A stretch of 16,407 nt of DNA, from contig JAFGPH010000458.1 in NCBI GenBank assembly GCA_016926135.1, positions 1-16,407 on the forward strand. Direction: 5' to 3'. A model generated the notes under the pieces. The model was not told where the DNA came from, searched no databases, and saw only the letters and a program-made list of their open reading frames with translations. The stretch is from Deltaproteobacteria bacterium (GTDB taxonomy: Bacteria > Desulfobacterota > DSM-4660 > Desulfatiglandales > HGW-15). This document shows, in pieces, positions 7,274-14,272 of the stretch (positions within the stretch are counted from its first letter, which is position 1; each line of letters begins with the position of its first letter). The translations under genes and the position numbers were made by a program.

Positions 7274-9268
7274 CTACTCCGAACGCCCCGAGAAGGATAG
7301 CATATCGCCCCTTCTCTCGTCCTCCCGAAGCAGCGCCTTTCTGATCTTGAAGTGCAATCGTTCGACCCTCTTTTGGGCCCTGAGCATGGCAAGCCGTCCC
7401 AACCGGGTCCTTAGAGGTGCACTGGATCGGGCAAGGAGACTCAACAGCCACCGGATCGGACCCTTTGCGCCCACCTTCAGAAGGGGATCTTCAAGGGAGA
7501 GGATGGCCTCATAACTGCCCGGGTCACCCAGCCTCCCGCAGCGCCCGGCCAGCTGGCGATCGATCCGCCCGGCCTCGTGGCGTTCCGTCAGAATGACGTG
7601 AAGCCCCCCTTTCTCTTCGACCCCTTCCCCCAGGCGGATATCCGTACCCCTTCCCGCCATGTTGGTGGCGATCGTGACGGCGCCCAATTCTCCCGCCCGG
7701 GAAATGATCCCCGCCTCCTCCCGATCCTGTTTTGCGTTGAGGATCTGATGGGCCAGGCCCATGTCTGTGAGAAGAACGCTGGCCTTTTCGGAAGCCGCGA
7801 CGGAGCGGGTTCCCACCAGGACGGGCCGTCCGGCCCTGTGCATCTCACGGATCTCCTCCGCGACAGCCTCCCATTTCTCCTTCTCCTTGAAAAAGATCCG
7901 GTCGGGAAGGGCCTTTCTTCGCATTGCCCGGACCGTGGGAATCCGCACCACGGGCAGACCGTACACCGTCCAGAGTTCATTCCTGACCTCCCTGGCCGTG
8001 CCGGTCATGCCGGAAAGGTGGAGGTATCTCTTAAAGAAACGCTGGTAGCTGATCCGCGCCATGGTCTCCGGCCGCTGGGTCATCTCACAGCCTTCCTTGA
8101 CCTCGATGAGCTGATGAAGCCCCCTCTCGTAAGAGCGATCCGGCATCACCCGGCCTGTAAACTCGTCCACGATCTGAACCTTACCTTCCTGGACCAGGTA
8201 CTCCTCATCCCGACGGAAGAGATGCAGGGCGGTCAAGGCCAGACGGATGATCTCCTCCCGCCGAACCACTCCCGTCCACAGGGGTCCCAGAGGCAGGGCA
8301 CACTCCCGAATGCGGGCTTTCCCTGTCCCGGTCAGTTCCACCTTCCGGGAACTCTCCTCAATCCGGTAATCCACCCTCCGCTCCAACCTACCGGCGATCT
8401 CCACCGCCTGCTCCATGAAGGATCGTTCATCCCGGCTGCCAGAGCTCCTGGAAATGATCAGGGGGGTCCGCGCCTCGTCGATAAGCACACTGTCCGCCTC
8501 GTCCACGATGCCGAAATGGAGTCCCCTCAGCACGAGGCGCCGCACCCTTGCCTCATTCCCGTAGAGGTACTCAGCCTGTAACCGGAGGGGATGGACGCGG
8601 CCTTCCAGGGCGATCCAATCCCGCAGATAGTCAAAGGTGATTTCCTTGTTGGTGCAATAGGTCACGTCACAATTGTAGGCCGCCCGCCGGGCTGCCGGGG
8701 CCATGTCGTGCACAATGGAACCCACCTTGAGTCCTAGCGCCTGGTAGACGGGGCTCATCCATTCCGCATCCCTGGCGGTTAGGTAATCGTTCACGGTAAT
8801 CACGTGGACGGGGATCCCGGCCAGGGCGGCGGTCCCTGCCGCCAGGGTAGCCGTGAGGGTCTTGCCCTCCCCTGTCTCCATCTCGGCGACCATCCCTTTC
8901 AGCAGCACCCAGCCGCCGATGAGCTGCGTGTGAAAGTGACGCATGTCCAGGGTCCTTGTGGCCACCTCCCGCACCAGTGCAAAGGCATGGCTGACGTGCT
9001 CCAGGCTGAAACCCTCCCGCCGGAGATCAAGGCGAACCTGATCCGCCCTCTTGCCAAATTCTTCGTCCTTGAGCTGCCGGAGCGTTTCGCCGTGGCGCTC
9101 CACTCCGGCAAGGAATTCAGGCCTCCGGCCCTCTCGCGCACAAAGGATCCGGACAAAACGCCCTGTCACGGTCCGGGCCATGTTGTCCACCCACCCCTTG
9201 GAATGATCTTCCCGCTCCGGCCGAAAAAAATGGGTCGCAGGCGGCATTTTTGCAGCGTGAGTTAGCAT
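7274..9268 (-). CDS. Short SecA-like ATPase lacking wing, two-helix-finger and C-terminal domains
   Basis: The protein has 664 aa against about 850-900 for housekeeping SecA. The motor is intact: Walker A ETGEGKT (131-137), TVNDYLTARDAEW, TNKEITFDYLRD, DEADSVLIDEARTPLIIS (256-273), VQIVDEFTGRVMPDRSY, SGMTGTA, TNMAGRGTDIRLGEG and a motif VI-like GRCGRLGDPGS. The chain follows SecA up to the start of the scaffold helix (QKRVERLHFKIRKALL) and then stops. The wing, the two-helix finger that pushes substrate through SecY, and the zinc tail are absent. It is therefore probably an accessory SecA with a special partner. ATG 9268 has no ribosome site, and ATG 9181 (MARTVTG), behind GGGTGG, is an alternative. 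It follows the M50 gene by 96 bases with a terminator-like hairpin between, and leads into the HlyD gene. Confidence 0.93.
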   Translation of the reverse strand: MLTHAAKMPPATHFFRPEREDHSKGWVDNMARTVTGRFVRILCAREGRRPEFLAGVERHGETLRQLKDEEFGKRADQVRLDLRREGFSLEHVSHAFALVREVATRTLDMRHFHTQLIGGWVLLKGMVAEMETGEGKTLTATLAAGTAALAGIPVHVITVNDYLTARDAEWMSPVYQALGLKVGSIVHDMAPAARRAAYNCDVTYCTNKEITFDYLRDWIALEGRVHPLRLQAEYLYGNEARVRRLVLRGLHFGIVDEADSVLIDEARTPLIISRSSGSRDERSFMEQAVEIAGRLERRVDYRIEESSRKVELTGTGKARIRECALPLGPLWTGVVRREEIIRLALTALHLFRRDEEYLVQEGKVQIVDEFTGRVMPDRSYERGLHQLIEVKEGCEMTQRPETMARISYQRFFKRYLHLSGMTGTAREVRNELWTVYGLPVVRIPTVRAMRRKALPDRIFFKEKEKWEAVAEEIREMHRAGRPVLVGTRSVAASEKASVLLTDMGLAHQILNAKQDREEAGIISRAGELGAVTIATNMAGRGTDIRLGEGVEEKGGLHVILTERHEAGRIDRQLAGRCGRLGDPGSYEAILSLEDPLLKVGAKGPIRWLLSLLARSSAPLRTRLGRLAMLRAQKRVERLHFKIRKALLREDERRGDMLSFSGRSE

Positions 9269-9320
9269 GGGTCCGGGGTTCCAGGTTCTGGGTTCATGGG
9301 TTCCAACCTTGATGCACCCG

Positions 9321-9359
9321 AAAAAACGCCGTTCCCCCTTCGATAACTCAGGGCGAACG
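9321..9359 (-). terminator. Intrinsic terminator or attenuator between the M50-fusion and SecA-like genes
   Basis: On the minus strand CGTTCGCCCT and AGGGGGAACG form a 10-position stem (one G-G mismatch) around a 10-base loop, followed by GCG and TTTTTT (AAAAAA at 9321-9326 on plus). It lies just after the TAA of the M50 gene. It may end that transcript or lower expression of the SecA-like and HlyD genes. Confidence 0.55.
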
Positions 9360-9364
9360 CATCT

Positions 9365-11509
9365 TTATACGCTGAACTGGCTCAACAGGGTCCTCCGGAC
9401 GGCACGGTACCAACGGAGCGCCACGGGCTTGGAATCATGGCTGAACCGAACGAAGACCCTTTCCCCGATCGTCCTGAGATTCAGGCCTGTTACAAAGATC
9501 TCGAACTGGAACAGCTTCTCAAAGGCCTTGGGGTCCTCCCTCTCCCTGGGGTCCAGGGCCACACTCCCTCCACCCTCAACGCTGAGGGCAAGACTGGGCA
9601 GTTCATGGGAGGCAGCGGGCACCTCTCTCCCGATGTCCCCCGGGAACTCCCGACCGAGCGCTTCGGAAAGCCTGACCGCGACACCCCGGGTCTCCGTGCG
9701 CACCAGGTCCACATCCCTCTGGGACACCACGACCCGGACGGTCACCTTTGAGAAATCGACCACATATCCCAACGGCGCTCCCCTCCTCACAAAACGACCG
9801 GGGAGGTCTTCAGGTTGGATGATCAGGAAAGTGCCGTCCGCGGGACTCCTGATCATAAGGTCCCGGGTCTCGGCCTTCTTCTTTTCCAATTCGACCCTGA
9901 TGCGGCTGATTTCGTCCATGAGGATCTCCGCCTCCGTGCGATCCCTGGTCAGGCTGAGCCTGTGCCGCGACTCGAACTCCCTGAGTTGGGCCTCTAGGAC
10001 ATCCACCTCTGCGCTCAGTTGAGGATTAACGCAGAGGATGAGAGGATCTCCCCGGTGGACGGCTTCCCCGGGCGAAGCGATCACCTTCCTTACAAACCCA
10101 TGCGTCTTGGCATAGACCTGGGAGTTCTCCGGGGCCCAGACCACCCCCTCCGCAACCGTGTAGGAGGGGAAGGGGACCGCCAGGGTCGCCAGGAGGGCCA
10201 TCCCGAGCAGAATGCCGATAACGGAAAGGGTCCGCGCCCGCCTGGATTGCATGGCCGGATCCGTGAAAGCAAAACGGAGCACCTTGAACAGGGGCAGGAC
10301 AAACATGCTGAACAGTCCCCACCCCGCCAGGATCACCCCGATCACAAAAAACTTGCTTGCCACGAAAAGGGCGATTCTCACCATGATGAAGATGCGATAG
10401 ACGAAAGAGGCCACCGCATACAGCCCCAGCCAGGGACCCTCTCCCGGCGCTGATGCGGGGCTCTGAATCTCTTTCAATCCCAGGAGAAACCTTTGGAAGA
10501 CGTACCCCACATAGCGGTTCGCCCGAAGGCCGAGATTGGGGATTTCCAGCCAGTCCGAGAGCATGTAGTAGGCATCGAAGCGAAGAAGAGGATTTCCGTT
10601 GAAGAGCAACGTGGAGATACCTCCGATGATCATCACGTTGAAGAGCACGGAACGGAGTGCACCGGGTTCGACGTTCGCCCACCCGAGCATGGCCATGGCG
10701 GCCAGGAAGGTCTCCGTGATGATTCCAGCCCCTCCCACCATAATGCGCTTGCGCTTTTCCCAGAATGCCGAGGATGATGAGGCGTCCACATAGGGAACCG
10801 GGACAAACACAAGGAGCATGACCCCCATTTCGTGGACCTCCCCTCCCCAGTGCTTGACCGCGTAGGCATGCCCGAGTTCGTGAAGGGCCTTCACCACGGG
10901 GTAAACCATCCAGAGAACGAACAGGTTCTCCAGGGCCAGGACCCGATCGGAGAGGTTCGAGGTCAGTTCCTCCCAGTGGATTCCCGCGAGGATGAGGGCC
11001 GAGACCAGGACCACGCACCAGATGACGAGGCTGAACCATCCGAAGAGGGGACGGACCAGAAATTGCGTGGCCGTGAGGAAGCGCTCAGGGTCCAGAAGTG
11101 GGAAACGTATGGCAAAGGGCGAGGCCAGACGGCTGACCAGGCGGGCACGCTTCCCGCGCATGTAACGCTTGTGGAGGTCGGCAATGTCCGGGGGCAGATC
11201 CGACTGGAGCACATCCGACGTGTGAAGTTGGGACAGGAGGCGTATCACCTCCTCCTGGGTCGGCATGTCATCCCCCAGGCTGTCACAGGCGGCCTCCCAG
11301 ATTTCATCCAGGGTGCGTTTCCCATCCATCAGCCCGATGATGAGATAGGCCTCCTGGGAGAAGCGATGGAACTGACCCGTCGAATGATCCTGGATCACAT
11401 ACCAGTCCCTGCCGCGGTAGGTGTGACGATGGATCTGGACATGGCCCCGCAGGCGAGGTTTGAGGTCCGCAACCCGGTACCAGGATTCACTGAAGAGGGA
11501 GTCAACCAT
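9365..11509 (-). CDS. PqqD-like/M50 (site-2-type) membrane metalloprotease/HlyD fusion
   Basis: The protein has 714 aa. Residues about 15-105 form a PqqD-like winged helix (YVIQDHSTGQFHRFSQEAY; GKRTLDEIW), a fold that in RiPP pathways binds leader peptides. About 155-446 is a polytopic membrane region with the zinc motif HELGH (210-214) and a second metal site at NPLLRFDAYYMLSDW (306-320), as in site-2 proteases. About 450-700 is a HlyD-type adaptor with lipoyl halves (AKTHGFVRKVIASPGEAVHRGD; SPADGTFLIIQPEDLPG) around a short coiled coil (500-545). It probably binds, cuts or passes a substrate at the inner membrane. M50 peptidases next to radical SAM genes occur in peptide-modifying loci such as yyd of Bacillus subtilis. 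ATG 11509 has no clear ribosome site. It lies 132 bases after the GAF-HlyD gene. Confidence 0.93.
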   Translation of the reverse strand: MVDSLFSESWYRVADLKPRLRGHVQIHRHTYRGRDWYVIQDHSTGQFHRFSQEAYLIIGLMDGKRTLDEIWEAACDSLGDDMPTQEEVIRLLSQLHTSDVLQSDLPPDIADLHKRYMRGKRARLVSRLASPFAIRFPLLDPERFLTATQFLVRPLFGWFSLVIWCVVLVSALILAGIHWEELTSNLSDRVLALENLFVLWMVYPVVKALHELGHAYAVKHWGGEVHEMGVMLLVFVPVPYVDASSSSAFWEKRKRIMVGGAGIITETFLAAMAMLGWANVEPGALRSVLFNVMIIGGISTLLFNGNPLLRFDAYYMLSDWLEIPNLGLRANRYVGYVFQRFLLGLKEIQSPASAPGEGPWLGLYAVASFVYRIFIMVRIALFVASKFFVIGVILAGWGLFSMFVLPLFKVLRFAFTDPAMQSRRARTLSVIGILLGMALLATLAVPFPSYTVAEGVVWAPENSQVYAKTHGFVRKVIASPGEAVHRGDPLILCVNPQLSAEVDVLEAQLREFESRHRLSLTRDRTEAEILMDEISRIRVELEKKKAETRDLMIRSPADGTFLIIQPEDLPGRFVRRGAPLGYVVDFSKVTVRVVVSQRDVDLVRTETRGVAVRLSEALGREFPGDIGREVPAASHELPSLALSVEGGGSVALDPREREDPKAFEKLFQFEIFVTGLNLRTIGERVFVRFSHDSKPVALRWYRAVRRTLLSQFSV

Positions 11510-11516
11510 GGTGTTC

Positions 11517-11541
11517 GACGATGGACGATGGACGATGGACG
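11517..11541. repeat. Tandem 7-base repeat GACGATG (three and a half copies)
   Basis: Three exact GACGATG units followed by GACGA lie directly upstream of the M50-fusion start codon, in the spacer after the GAF-HlyD gene. On the transcribed strand this reads as repeated CATCGTC. Copy number could vary by slippage. Confidence 0.85.
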
Positions 11542-11641
11542 AATGGGCTCTCCATCCCTTTCACCTCTCCTCTCTGTCGGTACCCGAATCGGCCACCTGA
11601 ATGACCCTCTTGACCCCGCCTACTCCCTACTGCATGCTGAC

Positions 11642-13531
11642 TCACGGCCACCAGGACCACGCCCACAGCCTGAGCCACTCCCTCAGATCCCGAGTCCAGA
11701 TGGAAAAAAGCCCTCGTCGGTCCACGTAGATCTTTCCGACTCCCTCCATGCCCGGGCGGAGACGTGGGGAAATGTTCTCCATCTTCGCTTCCACACGGAA
11801 GTAGTTCAGTCCTTCCTTGGCTGTGGTGATGGGCGTCACCTTTTCCACCACGAAATCAAAGTGGTCATGAGGCAAGGAGGCAAGGATCATGCTGCCCTGT
11901 TGGCCCACTTCCAGATCTGCTATGCGACGTTCATCCACATCCAGGATGATGCGGTAGGCATCCAGGGGGGCCACTTCGAAAAGGACCTCCCCCTTTGCAA
12001 CGGAGCCGCCGAGCCTCTGGCTGAGATCGCCGCTGATGATGATCCCCCGAAAGGGCGCCCTGATCCGGGTGCGCTCCAGCTGCGTCTCCACCAGATTGAG
12101 CTGGGCCGAGGCCTGGTCCAGCTGGGCCTTGAGGATCTCCGCTTTCGCTCGATCGTGCTGGGCCGAAGCCTCCTGGTGCTGGCGTTGGTACTGCATCTGC
12201 TTGCTCAGCCAGTTGAGTCTTTCGAGACGAAGATCCCGATCGTCCAGGGAACACATGGGCGCTCCGTCCTCGACCACGTCACCGGCACGGACCCCGGCCT
12301 CCTTCACGTAACCGTCAAAGGGTGCAACCACGACACGCTTGACCGCCCCTTCCAGAACCGTGTGGGCGGAGATCCTGTAATCCCCTTCCGCAAAGATGAA
12401 GAAGACCCCGACGGCGACCAGCAGCAAAAGCAGGAGCTTTCGGCCCAGGTAACGGGGACCGAAAAGCCTGCCGAGCTCGTTCTTTGCCGAATCGACGGCC
12501 TTCAGGATCAGCATACGGTCATTCTGACGCTTGATCTCCAGCGCGGGAAACAGGAGGGAGGCCACACTGCGGCAAAAGGCGGCATCTTCATCACCGAAGG
12601 GATTTTGGGAGGGTCGCTCCATCGTCAGGGCACCGTAGAATCGGTCCTTCCCGTAGAATGGTATGGTGAGGATGCATCCCGCACCCTGCTGGCGTGCCAG
12701 TTCCTCGTGGTCGCGGGTGATGACGGGTTCGGCTTCCTGAGCCAGGGGGTAGAACACATCCACGCGTTGCACAACGGCCTCATCCATGGCCGCCCCTATG
12801 GCGCGGACCAGGTTCATCCGCTCGCCGAACTGTGCACTGTGGGACATGGCCTGGACGCGGGCGTGGTTCTTGTGCATGAAGGCCAGGCTCACCCGGTCGC
12901 ACTGGAGCTGGGTGGCCAGATCCGTCACAAAGGTCATGCATGCGGCTTCGAAGGCTTCCACCGAGATCACCCCGGCGAGCAGGTCGACTGCCGATTTGAG
13001 CCGGGTGAACAGGGCCTCCCCCTCCTGGACCTGCCGACGTCTAAAAAGGAGTTCCATCCACGAAACACCCCACTGAAGGTGCGCCATGGCGGCCTTCAGT
13101 TCCTCTTCGGTCCCTGCGGATATCTCCAGTGCGACGACCCCATGGAGGCGCTCATCCACCAGAATAGGAAAGGCAACGCCGTATCGAGGGGCAGAGAGAT
13201 CGTTTTCGGCAGAAGATCCGTCCAGTCCCACGAGAAGTCCGCAGCGCTCTTGGAGAACGCGTTCAGAAATCTCTGCAAGGCGTTCGGGGTCCTGCCCTTC
13301 CTCCGGGAAATTAGAGACTGGTACAAAAGGACCCTTCTCGGGCTCTCCCAGCGCAAGGACGCCTTGTGTGGCAGTCGGGATCAGGGAACACTGCAGGGCG
13401 AGCCAGAAGCGGCCGTACTCATCCGGGCTGCTGGAGCCGACAAGGCCAGCCCACAGGGAAGGGTCGACATGGTAGGAATGGTTTTGCGATGGCGCCCCCA
13501 TGAGGTTGGAATCCATATAAGCGCATGGCAT
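11642..13531 (-). CDS. GAF-GAF-transmembrane-HlyD adaptor fusion
   Basis: The protein has 629 aa. Residues about 25-165 and 185-335 have the shape of two GAF-type sensor domains. The second contains CDRVSLAFMH and ends IPFYGKDRFYGALTMERP and FGDEDAAFCRSVASL. A single transmembrane segment lies at 365-380. About 385-605 is a HlyD adaptor: VVAPFDGYVKEAGVRAGDVV, a coiled coil (435-500), RIRAPFRGIIISGDLSQRLGG, and a beta-barrel (FRVEAKMENISPRLRPGMEG). It ends in a Trp-rich tail WLRLWAWSWWP. A cytoplasmic sensor fused to a periplasmic adaptor suggests export gated by a ligand or internal state. ATG 13531 is the first start after an in-frame TGA, lacks a ribosome site and lies inside a hairpin, so ATG 13516 is an alternative. 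It sits 91 bases after the free DUF3467 gene. Confidence 0.9.
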   Translation of the reverse strand: MPCAYMDSNLMGAPSQNHSYHVDPSLWAGLVGSSSPDEYGRFWLALQCSLIPTATQGVLALGEPEKGPFVPVSNFPEEGQDPERLAEISERVLQERCGLLVGLDGSSAENDLSAPRYGVAFPILVDERLHGVVALEISAGTEEELKAAMAHLQWGVSWMELLFRRRQVQEGEALFTRLKSAVDLLAGVISVEAFEAACMTFVTDLATQLQCDRVSLAFMHKNHARVQAMSHSAQFGERMNLVRAIGAAMDEAVVQRVDVFYPLAQEAEPVITRDHEELARQQGAGCILTIPFYGKDRFYGALTMERPSQNPFGDEDAAFCRSVASLLFPALEIKRQNDRMLILKAVDSAKNELGRLFGPRYLGRKLLLLLLVAVGVFFIFAEGDYRISAHTVLEGAVKRVVVAPFDGYVKEAGVRAGDVVEDGAPMCSLDDRDLRLERLNWLSKQMQYQRQHQEASAQHDRAKAEILKAQLDQASAQLNLVETQLERTRIRAPFRGIIISGDLSQRLGGSVAKGEVLFEVAPLDAYRIILDVDERRIADLEVGQQGSMILASLPHDHFDFVVEKVTPITTAKEGLNYFRVEAKMENISPRLRPGMEGVGKIYVDRRGLFSIWTRDLREWLRLWAWSWWP

Positions 13532-13557
13532 GAGGCATGGAGAGAGGCCTCATGCCA
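13526..13557 (-). promoter_or_regulatory. Hairpin covering the start of the GAF-HlyD gene
   Basis: TGGCATGAGGC (13526-13536) and GCCTCATGCCA (13547-13557) are a perfect 11-bp inverted repeat with a 10-base loop. The ATG at 13531 lies in the stem. As RNA it could hide the start codon, or act as an mRNA-processing or attenuation stem between the DUF3467 and GAF-HlyD genes. Confidence 0.45.
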
Positions 13558-13622
13558 CCGGATGGTCGTCATCAAACCCGGCCTCTCCACCTCCTTCTCC
13601 TCTACGGCAGAGGGACGGGAAA

Positions 13623-13982
13623 TCAGGCCTGTTCGGGCGCCGGCGCAGGCGCAGGCGGCACTTCAATCGGAAGTGCGCCGAAGCGGGCCTCATACTCGCG
13701 CATGATGTTGTTCATCAGCAGAGACAACCGCTTGGCCGCGAAGGGGTTCAGAATGATGCGGTTGCTCAATATGACGGTGAGTTCCTGCTGGCCCACATAC
13801 CAGCTCTGATTGGTACCGAAAAGCAACGTTACCTCTTCCCGGGTGCTCGACACATTGCACACATTGGCATAGGTGCTTGTCATCTTGGAGTCATCCCAGC
13901 GAACGGTCTGGGGCGCCCGCCCGCTGTCTGCCCCGGCTCGCTCAGCATCTCTTGTTCCTTTTCCTTCCGACTTCTGCGCCAT
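13623..13982 (-). CDS. Free-standing DUF3467 protein
   Basis: The protein has 119 aa. ATG 13982 has GGAGG 7 bases upstream. The domain spans about 25-102 with VRWDDSKM, TREEVTLLFG, NRIILNPFAAKR and REYEARFG. This is the family's usual length and pattern. It is clearly related to residues 22-98 of the DUF3467 fusion encoded at 2523-4634 (shared WDD, NV, TREE, RIILNPF-AKR, YE-R-G). The N-terminus is polar, and the tail is Pro/Ala-rich (VPPAPAPAPEQA). There is no signal peptide. No biochemical role of DUF3467 is known to me. As the first gene of the export block it may be a chaperone, adaptor or cargo. An AT-rich promoter-like segment precedes it. Confidence 0.9.
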   Translation of the reverse strand: MAQKSEGKGTRDAERAGADSGRAPQTVRWDDSKMTSTYANVCNVSSTREEVTLLFGTNQSWYVGQQELTVILSNRIILNPFAAKRLSLLMNNIMREYEARFGALPIEVPPAPAPAPEQA

Positions 13983-14272
13983 ATGGCATCCTCCCTGGAT
14001 AGTTGGAATGTGACGTATCTTTTATTTATAATACAACTTTTTGGATTTGGAAACTAATTCCGAGCTTTCTCTCTTGGAATCTGTAAGGCAGAAGAATCGC
14101 CATCTCTGCGTCATCTGCACACTCTACTGTGAGGCAACTCCTTTCTCACGCCCTTTCCCTCTGGTCGCTAAAACCCTCAGGGATCGCAGAGAAAAGTCCC
14201 CGCCAGCGCCCTTTGCATCCCCCGCACACCCCTGCGGGATCTTGGATTTTCGTGAGACCTAAACGGTTCTTA
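13983..14272. other. Intergenic spacer between the RTX and DUF3467 genes
   Basis: This 290-base spacer has no supported gene. The left end holds the ribosome site and AT-rich promoter of the DUF3467 gene. About 14213-14240 holds a short CCCGCA/TGCGGG hairpin on the minus strand, without a T-run, which could weakly end the RTX transcript. Confidence 0.5.
14025..14053 (-). promoter_or_regulatory. Likely sigma-70-type promoter for the DUF3467/export block
   Basis: On the minus strand TTTCCA (14053-14048) and TATAAA (14030-14025) are separated by 17 bases, in a markedly AT-rich island within GC-rich DNA. The -10 box is about 43 bases upstream of ATG 13982. The -35 match is weak. Confidence 0.45.

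Noticed and set aside
9268..9300. GGTTC-rich short repeats (GGTTCCAGGTTCTGGGTTCATGGGTTCC) as an operator
   Set aside because: The units are irregular and have no symmetry. They may be a simple-sequence expansion, and nothing ties them to regulation.
10832..13705. A very long plus-strand open frame of 957 codons
   Set aside because: It lies antisense to the M50-HlyD and GAF-HlyD genes, whose proteins have clear family motifs. Its own translation is low in recognisable domains and reflects high GC content.
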